The position numbers and the translations under genes were made by a program. Source: Acidobacteriota bacterium (lineage in GTDB: Bacteria > Acidobacteriota > Vicinamibacteria > Vicinamibacterales > UBA2999). From it: 64,000 nucleotides of DNA. The DNA lies in contig JAEUQR010000022.1 in assembly GCA_016789705.1 (NCBI GenBank), positions 1 to 64,000 on the forward strand, given 5' to 3'. Positions within the stretch are counted from its first letter, which is position 1. The number at the start of each line of letters is the position of its first letter. Of this stretch, positions 1 through 7,338 are shown in pieces. The notes beneath the pieces were generated by a model that was given only the letters and a program-made list of their open reading frames with translations, had not been told where the DNA came from and made no database searches.

Positions 1-520
1 CGGCCGGGCTCTCGCGGCGGCCGTCGAGATAGTCGCGCAGGGAATCCTTCGTGCTCGGGAACGCCATCTCGTCCCACGGCAAATCGGCCGGATCGAACGT
101 GCGGACTTCGGAGCTCTCGTCGTCGATGGCGAGAGTGCCGCCCGTCCACACGGCGCTGTAGACGATGATGACGGCCGTCACCCCGGGATACGAGTAGATG
201 CCGACGAGGCCGTCGAGGCGGATGTCGATGCCGGCTTCCTCGCGCACCTCGCGGATGGCCGCCGTGCGCACCTCTTCGCCGCGGTCGACGTAGCCGCCGG
301 GAAAGACCCACAGGCCGTACCCGGGCTCGATGGCCCGGCGGGTGAGCACGATGCGCCCGTCGGGCATGCGGACGATCGTGCCCACCGCGAGTTTCGGGTC
401 GAGATAGAACACGAAGCCGCAGGTCGGCCCCGTGCAGACGAGCCGCATCGGCTCGCCCGTCCGCAGCGCGCGCGGTTCGAGCGCGGCGCCGCAGACGGGG
501 CAGAAGCGGAACTGGCTCAT
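1..520 (-). CDS. Nudix hydrolase with N-terminal zinc ribbon (3' end outside window)
   Basis: At least 173 residues are visible and the C terminus lies off the left edge. The ATG is at 518-520. Residues 7-10 (CPVC) and Cys29/Cys34 form a small zinc ribbon. A complete Nudix box GX5EX7REUXEEXGU spans residues 76-98, with the metal-binding REVREE helix. Nudix enzymes cleave nucleoside diphosphate linkages. The zinc ribbon plus Nudix layout is also that of NudC-type NAD/RNA-cap pyrophosphatases, but the length visible here is closer to short ADP-ribose or nucleotide-sugar hydrolases, so the substrate is open. The start lies 1 base from the stop of the minus-strand gene at 522-3074, so it probably sits at the 3' end of that transcript. 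Confidence 0.85.
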   Translation of the reverse strand, partial: MSQFRFCPVCGAALEPRALRTGEPMRLVCTGPTCGFVFYLDPKLAVGTIVRMPDGRIVLTRRAIEPGYGLWVFPGGYVDRGEEVRTAAIREVREEAGIDIRLDGLVGIYSYPGVTAVIIVYSAVWTGGTLAIDDESSEVRTFDPADLPWDEMAFPSTKDSLRDYLDGRRESPA

Positions 521-521
521 G

Positions 522-3074
522 CTAGGGGCGGCCGGCCGCCGCCGCTTCCTTGCCGCGCGCCAGATAGATGTCGCGCGCTTCCTTGAACTGGCCGAGCACG
601 TGCGCCTTTTCCTTGTCGCTGCGCCAGCCCGGGTCTTTGTCGGCCATCGCCGTCAGCTTGTCGATCCAGCGCACGAAGTAGTCGGCCGAGGCGGCGCTGC
701 GGATGGGCTGCGTGCCGACGGTGACGAAGATCGGGTTGGTCACGGCCATCGGCCGCGAGTTCTCGACCGGGAAGGTGCGCGGCGCGCCGATCGCGCGCAG
801 CGAGTACCAGCCGCTCGCCTTGAGGTCGAGCGGCAGCTCGAAGGAGGCGCTGCGCTTGTCGCCGGTGAGCGGAATCGTGTGCACCACCTTGCCGCCCGAG
901 ACGAGTTCGAAGCGCTCGACGCCCACCATCGACTGCAGCGTGCCGCGGAACGTCACGCGGCCGCCGGAGGCCGGCAGCGTCACTTCCTCGCCCATCGTGG
1001 CGTCGTTGCCGCTGAACTCGAGCAGCGGTCCGTTGGTGACGAAGCCCTTGCCGGCGAGCATCGCGCTCATCCAGTTCTCCCAGGTGAGCGGCCGATCGCC
1101 GAGGTGGAAGTAGCCGCGCGACACGCCCACGAGTTCGACGCGGTGCAGGCTCGAGATCGAGTCTTCGCCGCCCGTGACCGGCACGCGGAAGCCGTTGTTG
1201 AGCGTGTGGTACCACACCGTGAGCACGGCATCACCCGCGCTCTGCGACCACAGCTCGTGGTAGCTGAGCGAGCCGAGCGCGACGTCCACCGGGAACCCCT
1301 TGGCCGTGCCGAGGCTGCCCTCGAGCGGGTCGGCGTCGCCGGCGTACGGGTGCACGTAGGCGCCGATGGCGCCCTGCTGCTTCGCGTAGCGGAAGATGTC
1401 GGTGTTCGATGGATACAGGCTGCCGATGCCGGTGCCCTCGTAGCCGGTCACGAACGGCGACACCAGGTTGTTCTTCAGGTTGAAGAGCGAGATGTGGCCG
1501 TAGAACGGCGGCCGGTATTCCTGGCCGACGTGCATCACGTAGCCGTCCTTCGACAGCGGATGCAGCGACTGGCCGGGCGTGTAGTGCTGGTAGTCGAGCA
1601 CGCGGTTGTCCTTGTTGGCCACCTGCAGGCTGGTCATGCCCATGTCTTCGGCGCGGGCCATCATCAGCATGTTCTCGGGCGTGTTGTGCAGGTTGCCCGC
1701 GTAGTTCATGTGCACGTGGTTGCTGCCCGACTGCCAGCCGCGGGCGCCGAAATCGACCATCCGCTTCATCCGCAGCGTGACGTTGTTCGTCGAGCCCGGC
1801 TTGATGTCGATGGTCGTGGTCGCGAGCTCGTACTCGAAGCCGTGCGTCGCCTCGATCTTGAAGGCGCCAACGGGCGCCCGGGTGATGTAGTGGCCGGGCG
1901 TGTGGAAGAGGTGCCGGTTGAGCGTGGCGAGCCGCTCGTACGAGTCCGGCGGCGTGTAGGGCTTGCCGTCGGCGGCCGTGTGATAGACACGCGCTGCCAG
2001 TTCCGCGCCGGTTGCATCATCGACGATGCGCACGGACACCGTGCCCATCGGCCGCATGTAGCGCCGTTCGGCGATCCGCACGATGTGCTGCTCACCGCCC
2101 CACGACTTCATCGTCTTCAGTTGCGGAATGCCTTCTTCGTTCGAGATGTAAGCGATCCACTCGCCGTCGGGTGACCAGCGCGGCAGGAAGTTGTCGTGAC
2201 CGCTGAAGGTCATCTTGTAGGGCTCGCCGCCCACCGTGGGCAGCACGAAGAGTTCGGTGTACTGGCCGCCGAGATGCGAGGCGTAGACCATGCGCTTGCC
2301 GTCGGGCGACCACTGCGGCCGCGTGCGATAGAGCGTCTCCTCCTTGTGGATCACCTTCGCCCGCGGCGTCGCCATGACGTTCGGTTCGACCGGCACGCGC
2401 CAGATGCCGCCCGAGCCGAGCGGGATGCCGCGATTCGAGACGAGCAGCAGCTCCTTGCCGTCCGGCGAGAAGGCAGGCGAGATGTGCACGTCCACATCGC
2501 CGAAGTAGAGGCGATCGCGGCCGAACGAGTTATCGGTCGTCACCTGGACGCTCTTGCCCGGCTTGCCGTCCACGATGTCCATCACGAACACGTTGAAGTA
2601 GCCGTTCGGCGCCGTCGAGACGTAGGCGAGGCGCCTGCCGTCCGGCGACCAGGCCGGTTCGTGGTTCACGTGCGGCCCGGTCGTCAGGTCCACCGACGCG
2701 CCGGTGGCCAGGTTCAGCAGCCGCAGGTTGATGCTCTTCGCGTCGTCGTCGGCTGTGTAGGCGAGCCACTTGCCGTCGGGTGAATACTCGGGCATCGACA
2801 GGTATTCGCGCGGCGAGTAGGCGAGCTCCTTGGCCACCGTGCTGCCCACCTCGATCGTCCAGATCGAGCCGTCCATCGCGAAGGCGATGCGCTTGCCGTC
2901 CGGCGACCACGACGGCCACCACGGCGTGCTGCTCGCCGCCGGCGCGAAGTAGTAGTTGTGCATGTAATTGCCACCCGTCTTCGCGTTCGGGTAGACCTGC
3001 GCCTCGACTCGCCCGGCGGCAAGGGCGGTGAGCAGCATGACGACGAGTCCCAGCGGGCGCGCAAGTGTCTTCAC
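522..3074 (-). CDS. Secreted TolB-propeller / PHP-type (CehA/McbA-like) metallohydrolase
   Basis: 850 residues. The start is a GTG at 3072-3074, chosen because GGAGG lies 6 bases upstream (3081-3085) and it begins a typical signal peptide (KTLARPLGL then a hydrophobic run ending VEAQ). The N-terminal half holds repeated W-S-P-D-G-K strands (PD40/TolB-like propeller blades). The C-terminal part resembles CehA/McbA family PHP metallohydrolases: HVH at residues 453-455 is the metal-binding HxH, with later His-rich segments (VHPYAG, GGEDS). Family members hydrolyse carbamates or amides, or are uncharacterised. The export signal places it in the periplasm or outside the cell. The substrate cannot be read from the sequence. 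Confidence 0.85.
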   Translation of the reverse strand: MKTLARPLGLVVMLLTALAAGRVEAQVYPNAKTGGNYMHNYYFAPAASSTPWWPSWSPDGKRIAFAMDGSIWTIEVGSTVAKELAYSPREYLSMPEYSPDGKWLAYTADDDAKSINLRLLNLATGASVDLTTGPHVNHEPAWSPDGRRLAYVSTAPNGYFNVFVMDIVDGKPGKSVQVTTDNSFGRDRLYFGDVDVHISPAFSPDGKELLLVSNRGIPLGSGGIWRVPVEPNVMATPRAKVIHKEETLYRTRPQWSPDGKRMVYASHLGGQYTELFVLPTVGGEPYKMTFSGHDNFLPRWSPDGEWIAYISNEEGIPQLKTMKSWGGEQHIVRIAERRYMRPMGTVSVRIVDDATGAELAARVYHTAADGKPYTPPDSYERLATLNRHLFHTPGHYITRAPVGAFKIEATHGFEYELATTTIDIKPGSTNNVTLRMKRMVDFGARGWQSGSNHVHMNYAGNLHNTPENMLMMARAEDMGMTSLQVANKDNRVLDYQHYTPGQSLHPLSKDGYVMHVGQEYRPPFYGHISLFNLKNNLVSPFVTGYEGTGIGSLYPSNTDIFRYAKQQGAIGAYVHPYAGDADPLEGSLGTAKGFPVDVALGSLSYHELWSQSAGDAVLTVWYHTLNNGFRVPVTGGEDSISSLHRVELVGVSRGYFHLGDRPLTWENWMSAMLAGKGFVTNGPLLEFSGNDATMGEEVTLPASGGRVTFRGTLQSMVGVERFELVSGGKVVHTIPLTGDKRSASFELPLDLKASGWYSLRAIGAPRTFPVENSRPMAVTNPIFVTVGTQPIRSAASADYFVRWIDKLTAMADKDPGWRSDKEKAHVLGQFKEARDIYLARGKEAAAAGRP

Positions 3075-3189
3075 GTGTATCCTCCGAAGTACGGGCGGTC
3101 GAACCGGCGTGAGTCTACACCCGGCGCCCCCCGATGACACCATCCGCGCGGACGGCGGGCGCCAGGTGGACAGCGGAGCGCCAGTCTGT

Positions 3190-3195
3190 TGTACT
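3190..3195 (+). promoter_or_regulatory. Candidate leaderless -10 box of def
   Basis: TGTACT ends 7 bases before the def ATG, so transcription would start at or next to the start codon. The hexamer lies inside an inverted repeat GCCAGT (3180-3185) / ACTGGC (3193-3198) that could be a small operator. The -35 box is not clear. Confidence 0.4.
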
Positions 3196-3202
3196 GGCGG
3201 GC

Positions 3203-3730
3203 ATGTCCATCCTGAAGGTCTCGCGCATGGGGCATCCGGTGCTGCGCCAGAAGGCCCGGTCCGTGGAACGCTCGGAGATCAAGGACCCGCGCTTCCAGAA
3301 GTTCATCGACGACATGATCGACACCATGCACGAATACAGCGGTGTCGGCCTGGCCGGACCGCAGGTGCATGAGGGCCTGCGCATCTTCGTCGCGATGCTC
3401 GATGACGGCGACGATGCCGAGGCGAGCGTGCTCATCAACCCCGTCATCACTCCGGCCGACAGCCGCGTGGTCGAGGGCTGGGAGGGGTGTCTGAGCATTC
3501 CCGACATCCGCGGCCGGGTGCCGCGCGCCCACAAGATCGTCGTCAAGGCGCTCGACCGCCAGGGACGCACGGTGGAGATCGAGGCCGAGGACTTCCCGGC
3601 CCGCGTCATCCAGCACGAGACCGATCACCTCGACGGCGTGCTCTTCCTCGACCGCATGCAGACGCTCACGTCGCTGTCGTATCTCGACGAGTACTCGCGG
3701 TACCACGTCCGCGGCGGCGACGACGAGTGA
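3203..3730 (+). CDS. def: Peptide deformylase
   Basis: 175 residues, the usual length. The enzyme removes the formyl group from the initiator methionine of new proteins. All three diagnostic motifs are present: GVGLAGPQ (47-54), EGCLS (94-98, metal ligand Cys96) and HETDH (138-142, two His ligands and the catalytic Glu). The ATG at 3203 is chosen because the protein aligns with the family from MSILKV onward; an in-frame extension to 3134 is unsupported. A -10-like TGTACT ends only 7 bases before the ATG, suggesting a leaderless transcript. Divergent from the PHP/TolB gene. Confidence 0.97.
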   Translation: MSILKVSRMGHPVLRQKARSVERSEIKDPRFQKFIDDMIDTMHEYSGVGLAGPQVHEGLRIFVAMLDDGDDAEASVLINPVITPADSRVVEGWEGCLSIPDIRGRVPRAHKIVVKALDRQGRTVEIEAEDFPARVIQHETDHLDGVLFLDRMQTLTSLSYLDEYSRYHVRGGDDE

Positions 3731-3749
3731 CCAGGCCGCCGGTGGCGCG

Positions 3750-4700
3750 ATGAGACGCACACTCAGACGCCTCGGCGTGCTGCTGGTCGTGGCAGGCACG
3801 GGCCTTGCGGCGTGGCGCGGGCTGGCCGAGCGGCCAGGGCTGCCTTACGCCGGCACCATCGAGCGGCCGCTGTGGACGGCGGACGCGCCCGCGGTGCTCA
3901 TCGACGCCGCCCACTGGAACGACGGCACGAGCACGGGCCGGCTGCGTGCCTTCGCCGGCCTGCTCGAGGCCGACGGCTACCCGCGCCTGCGCGACGGCAA
4001 CGCCACCCGCGCCGAGGTGCTGGTGGACGCGAAGATTGCCGTGGTGGCCAACCCGCTCGGGGTGCTCGGCGTGCTGCGGCGGACGGCCGTCGCAGCGGGG
4101 CTCGACGGCCTGCGGTTCTTCGACGACGACGGCCTCATCACGCAGGAAATCGAGACCACCCTGCAGTGGGTCGAGAACGGCGGCTCGCTGCTGCTGGCCG
4201 CGGACGAAGCGCCCATCGCGCGCGGCAGCGTTGGCCTTGCGGCGCGGCTCGGCGTCAGGATGCGCGAGCGGCTCGTGGTCGATGTCGGCCACTCCGAGGG
4301 CGCGCCCGGGAACCTCGTCTTCTCGCGTGAGAACGGCCTCTTCGGCGCGCATCCTATCGTGGACGGTTTCCCCGACGCGCCGCCCGTGAACCGCGTGGTC
4401 AGCTTCGGCGGCCAGGCGCTCGAGCCATCGCCCGGCGCGGCCGTGCTGCTGCGCCTGAGCGGTTCGGCCACGGAAGTGGCCCGGGCCGGCGACCCGCCCA
4501 CCACGGGCCAGCCGGTGGCTGGCCTCGCGCAGGCCATCGCCTTCGAGCGCGGCCGCGGCCGTGTGGTCGTCATCGGCGACACGCACCTGCTCACGGCGGA
4601 TGCCGTGGCCGGTGGGCCGCCCACGGGTCTGGCCTGGGCCGGCACGAACAACGAACGGTTCGTGCGCTACGTGATGCGCTGGCTGTCGCGCCGCGACTAG
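3750..4700 (+). CDS. Membrane-anchored protein of unknown function (DUF4350/GldG-like fold suspected)
   Basis: 316 residues. An N-terminal hydrophobic stretch (about residues 8-22) works as a signal anchor. The rest looks like a periplasmic alpha/beta domain: a strand followed by VLIDAAHWND, then repeated hydrophobic strands (KIAVVANPLG, GGSLLLAADE) typical of the glutamine-amidotransferase-like fold in DUF4350 and GldG-like proteins. No catalytic residue can be assigned. It starts 19 bases after the def stop, so the two may be co-transcribed. Function unknown. Confidence 0.7.
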   Translation: MRRTLRRLGVLLVVAGTGLAAWRGLAERPGLPYAGTIERPLWTADAPAVLIDAAHWNDGTSTGRLRAFAGLLEADGYPRLRDGNATRAEVLVDAKIAVVANPLGVLGVLRRTAVAAGLDGLRFFDDDGLITQEIETTLQWVENGGSLLLAADEAPIARGSVGLAARLGVRMRERLVVDVGHSEGAPGNLVFSRENGLFGAHPIVDGFPDAPPVNRVVSFGGQALEPSPGAAVLLRLSGSATEVARAGDPPTTGQPVAGLAQAIAFERGRGRVVVIGDTHLLTADAVAGGPPTGLAWAGTNNERFVRYVMRWLSRRD

Positions 4701-4706
4701 AATAAT
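4701..4706 (+). promoter_or_regulatory. Candidate leaderless -10 box of the thyX-like gene
   Basis: AATAAT (or the overlapping TAGAAT, 4698-4703) ends 6 bases before the ATG at 4713, overlapping the stop of the gene before it. The implied transcript starts at or beside the start codon. Confidence 0.45.
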
Positions 4707-4712
4707 CGGTCC

Positions 4713-6260
4713 ATGCCCTCGCTGGCCCTTGCCACCGACGCCCCGAAGATCACGCTGCGCAGCGCACCCGCCGTGCCCTACGACGGCGCCATCGCGGCCG
4801 CCCGCACCTGCTATTCGCCACGCGTCGTCGATGCCTCCGAAGTCACGGACAAACAGCGCGACTCGATCGGGCCGCTGACCTTCGAGGGCGGGCACCACAC
4901 GGTCTTCCAGCACGCGCACTTCGAGTTCGGCCTCGAGAACATCTCGCGCCAGTTCGTCTGGAGCGTGCTGCACGCGTATCCCTTCTACAACTCGGAGCAG
5001 TCGAGCCAGCGCTACGTGAAGCTCCGGGAGCCGCGCGCCTTCGTGCCGCCAATCACCGGCGAGGCGCTGCGGGTCTACGAGCAGTCGGTGCTCTCGGCGT
5101 GGGACTACTACGCGGAGCTCTCGGCGCTGCTCAAGGACGACGCCTGGGCCATCCTGAAGGAGCTGCGCTACCTGCGGCCGTCGAACAGCCCCGAGCGGCA
5201 CAAGGCGGTCGAGCGCGAAGCCGAGAAGAAGGCCATCGAAACGGCCCGCTACGTCATCCCGATTGCCGCCTTCACGTCGATGGTGCACACGGTCTCGGGA
5301 CTCGTGCTGCACCGCCTGCACCGGATGCTGAGCGCCGGCGACACGCCGCACGAAGCGCGGCTCGTCATCGGCGCGATGGTCGAGCTCGTGAAGAGCGTCG
5401 ACCCGATGTTCTTCGAGAAGGTCGGCCTCGACACGCTCGCGAGCGACGAACTTCCGGAGGCCGCGTTTCCGCGGGCCAGAGCCGGCGGCGATGCGTTCGC
5501 CGCCGCGTTCGACGCCCGTCTCGGCGGCCGCGTGTCACGGCTGCGCGACTGGTCGTCGGATGCGGAAGGTGTCGTTGGTGATGCCGTGCGCGCCACCTTC
5601 GGCCTCGACGCCGCCGACCTGCCGGACGACGAGGCCATCGACCGGGTGATGAACCCGGCCCGCAACCTCTACCGCGTGGACATGCTGAACGTGTCGCACC
5701 ACTCGCCGATGATGCGGGCGCTGCACCACGTGGCCTACGTGTTCGAGAAGAAACTCAGCCACACCGCCGATTCGCAGGATCAGCGCCACCGCATGGTGCC
5801 GGCCTCGCGCCCGCTCATGACGTTCGCCGACACGGCGGCGCCGGATGTTGTGACGCCGCGGCTGCTGCGGCAGAACCCGCGCGCGCTCGCCGTCTACGAA
5901 CGCGCGATCGCCGAGGCCTGGGCGGCGAAGAACCGCCTGCTCGAACTTGGCGTGCCGCTCGAGTACGCGCTCTATCTGCTGCCGAACGCCAAGGCGCTGC
6001 GTCTCGTGGAGTCGGGGAGCCTGCTGTCGCTGCAGCACAAGTGGACGCTGCGCACCTGCTTCAACGCACAGGAAGAGATCTATCTCGCGTCCATGGACGA
6101 GATCGCCCAGGTGCAGGACGTCCATCCGCGGCTCGGCCGGTTCCTCGGGCCGCCGTGCGTGCTGCGCAACCGGATCGTCTCGCCCCGCTGCACCGAAGGC
6201 TCGCACTTCTGCGGCGTACCCGTGTGGAACAGCTTCCCGCAGGCCGTGCGCCGGCTGTAA
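4713..6260 (+). CDS. Double-domain FAD-dependent thymidylate synthase-like protein (ThyX family)
   Basis: 515 residues, about twice a normal ThyX (220-250). Domain 1 (about 10-235) has the ThyX core GGHHTVFQHAHFEF followed by SEQSSQRY (94-101), but the RHR triad that should precede it is replaced (VLHAYPF). Domain 2 (about 290-515) has a second core (SHHSPMMRALHH) and keeps RHR at 358-360, but lacks SxRY. The C terminus (RTCFNAQEEI) matches the ThyX end. ThyX makes dTMP from dUMP using methylenetetrahydrofolate and FAD; whether this split arrangement is active cannot be told from sequence. A -10 box lies 6 bases before the ATG. Confidence 0.85.
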   Translation: MPSLALATDAPKITLRSAPAVPYDGAIAAARTCYSPRVVDASEVTDKQRDSIGPLTFEGGHHTVFQHAHFEFGLENISRQFVWSVLHAYPFYNSEQSSQRYVKLREPRAFVPPITGEALRVYEQSVLSAWDYYAELSALLKDDAWAILKELRYLRPSNSPERHKAVEREAEKKAIETARYVIPIAAFTSMVHTVSGLVLHRLHRMLSAGDTPHEARLVIGAMVELVKSVDPMFFEKVGLDTLASDELPEAAFPRARAGGDAFAAAFDARLGGRVSRLRDWSSDAEGVVGDAVRATFGLDAADLPDDEAIDRVMNPARNLYRVDMLNVSHHSPMMRALHHVAYVFEKKLSHTADSQDQRHRMVPASRPLMTFADTAAPDVVTPRLLRQNPRALAVYERAIAEAWAAKNRLLELGVPLEYALYLLPNAKALRLVESGSLLSLQHKWTLRTCFNAQEEIYLASMDEIAQVQDVHPRLGRFLGPPCVLRNRIVSPRCTEGSHFCGVPVWNSFPQAVRRL

Positions 6261-6277
6261 CGCCGCCGAGACTCCGC

Positions 6278-6979
6278 GTGGCCTGGCTGGCGCATCTCTA
6301 CACGGCCTCGGGGGCGGCCACGGCCCTGGCCGCCGTGCTGGCGCTCGAAGCCGGTGACCTGCGCGCCACGCTCCTCTGGCTCGTTCTCGCCGTCGTCATC
6401 GACGCGACGGACGGCGTGCTCGCCCGGGCGCTCCACGTGAAGGAACGTCTGCCGTGGTTCGACGGCGGCACGCTCGACAACGTCGTCGACTACCTGACGT
6501 ACGTGTTCGTGCCGGCGCTCATCGTCGCGAAGGCCGGCCTCGTGCCGCCGTCGCTCGCCCTGCCGATCGGCGCCGCCATGCTCATCGCCAGCGGCTACGG
6601 CTTCAGCCGCGCCGACGCGAAGGTGGCGACGACCGACTACTTCTTCACCGGCTTTCCCTCGTACTGGAACCTCGTGGTCGTGTACCTCGTGGACTGGCGC
6701 CTGTCGCCGGTGGTCAATACCGGCATTCTGGCGCTGCTCGTCGTGCTCGTGTTCGTGCCGGTGCGCTACGTCTACCCGTCGCGCACGGTCACCTGGCGCC
6801 CGGTCACGATCGGGCTCGGCGCGATCTGGGGCGTGTGCCTCGCCATGGTGATCTGGCGGCTGCCGGAGCCCGGCGGGCCGTGGTCGTGGCTCGCCCTCGT
6901 GTTCCCGGTGTACTACGTGGCGCTGTCGCTGCGCCTCAGCGTGGATGAGCGGCGCCGCCGTGCGATACCATCGCCGTGA
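6278..6979 (+). CDS. pcs: Phosphatidylcholine synthase (CDP-alcohol phosphatidyltransferase)
   Basis: 233 residues from the GTG at 6278. The family condenses CDP-diacylglycerol with choline in the inner membrane. The CDP-alcohol motif is seen as D42, D45-G46, A49-R50, then G63, D67 and D71. The longer spacing between the AR and G elements, with VKERLPWFDGG in between, is that of Pcs rather than of ordinary phosphatidyltransferases. About seven hydrophobic segments follow. The start is uncertain because no ribosome site is clear. The stop TGA overlaps the ATG of the next small gene (ATGA), so the two are very likely one transcript. Confidence 0.85.
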   Translation: MAWLAHLYTASGAATALAAVLALEAGDLRATLLWLVLAVVIDATDGVLARALHVKERLPWFDGGTLDNVVDYLTYVFVPALIVAKAGLVPPSLALPIGAAMLIASGYGFSRADAKVATTDYFFTGFPSYWNLVVVYLVDWRLSPVVNTGILALLVVLVFVPVRYVYPSRTVTWRPVTIGLGAIWGVCLAMVIWRLPEPGGPWSWLALVFPVYYVALSLRLSVDERRRRAIPSP

Positions 6980-7209
6980 TGCCCGCCGCATTTTCTGCCG
7001 TCCTCATCTTCGGCAAGGACACCTGACCCTACACGCTGGCCGCCCGTGAGGCGTACGAAGCGAAGGGGCCCGTCACCTACGTGAACGCGAAGCGCGATGC
7101 CGACGGCCTTGCGCGCATGCTCGAACACTCCGGCGGGCAGCGTCGCGTGCCGGTCATCGTCGACGCCGGCGCCGTCACCATCGGCTACGGCGGCACCTGA
7201 GGGGTGTGA
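6979..7209 (+). CDS. Glutaredoxin-like selenoprotein with two in-frame UGA (Sec) codons, ending U-X-X-stop
   Basis: The frame ATG (6979) to TGA (7207-7209) gives 76 residues if the TGAs at 7024-7026 (residue 16) and 7198-7200 (residue 74) are read as selenocysteine. It follows a glutaredoxin fold: strand VLIFGKDT, then U-P-Y-T where Grx has CPYC, helix LAAREAYEAKG, strand VTYVNAKRD, helix LARMLEHSGG, the cis-Pro segment RVPVI, strand AVTIGYGG, then T-U-G-V-stop. Both UGAs occupy expected redox positions, and the sequence stays Grx-like on both sides of the first, which argues against a pseudogene. From memory, an annotation family called 'UXX-star' has this C-terminal pattern; I could not check it. 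The start overlaps the pcs stop. It needs selA/selB/selC/selD elsewhere in the genome. Confidence 0.85.
7033..7054 (+). promoter_or_regulatory. Possible SECIS hairpin after the first UGA
   Basis: Six bases after the UGA at 7024-7026, ACGCT (7033-7037) can pair with GCGT plus A (7049-7054, one bulged G). The apical loop begins with GG (7038-7039). This fits the loose bacterial SECIS pattern, but the stem is short and constrained by coding. Confidence 0.35.
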
Positions 7210-7238
7210 CACGGCGGCCGGTCGGGCCGCCACACCCC
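7201..7238 (+). promoter_or_regulatory. Strong SECIS-type hairpin directly after the second UGA
   Basis: GGGGTGT (7201-7207) pairs with ACACCCC (7232-7238). After a five-base bulge (7208-7212), GGCGGCC (7213-7219) pairs with GGCCGCC (7225-7231). The loop is GGTCG. A GGUC loop about 19 bases after the UGA is the hallmark of the E. coli fdhF SECIS that SelB recognises. The stem covers the last two codons and the stop, and extends into the 3' untranslated region. No T-run follows, so it is not a standard terminator. Confidence 0.75.
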
Positions 7239-7282
7239 CTGCACCCACCTCAGGCGGACGCAGCCGCCCCGGACCCGGGCGT

Positions 7283-7311
7283 TTGACAGTTTGTGAAAGA
7301 CTTCACAAAAT
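7283..7311 (+). promoter_or_regulatory. Exporter-operon promoter with Rex-type operator between -35 and -10
   Basis: A perfect -35 (TTGACA, 7283-7288), a 17-base spacer and a -10-like CAAAAT (7306-7311). The spacer and -10 are overlaid by the perfect inverted repeat TTTGTGAAAGACTTCACAAA (7290-7309). This contains TTGTGAA-N4-TTCACAA, the consensus of the NADH-sensing repressor Rex. It also satisfies the CRP pattern TGTGA-N6-TCACA, but its position over the core promoter fits a repressor better. Confidence 0.7.
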
Positions 7312-7338
7312 CGGGGTATGGGCGTGTGCGAGGTGCCA

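Noticed and set aside
6979-7209. Reading the two-TGA frame as a decayed pseudogene
   Set aside because: Both TGAs fall at redox-Cys positions, there is no frameshift, the frame overlaps pcs as an intact operon gene would, and a SECIS-like hairpin follows the second TGA.
7201-7238. Hairpin as a Rho-independent terminator
   Set aside because: No T-run follows on either strand, and it starts directly at a UGA with a GGUC loop. A secondary role in 3'-end protection is still possible.
7290-7309. Operator assigned firmly to CRP
   Set aside because: The CRP half-sites match, but the full TTGTGAA-N4-TTCACAA pattern and its position over the core promoter fit the repressor Rex better; CRP is kept as an alternative only.
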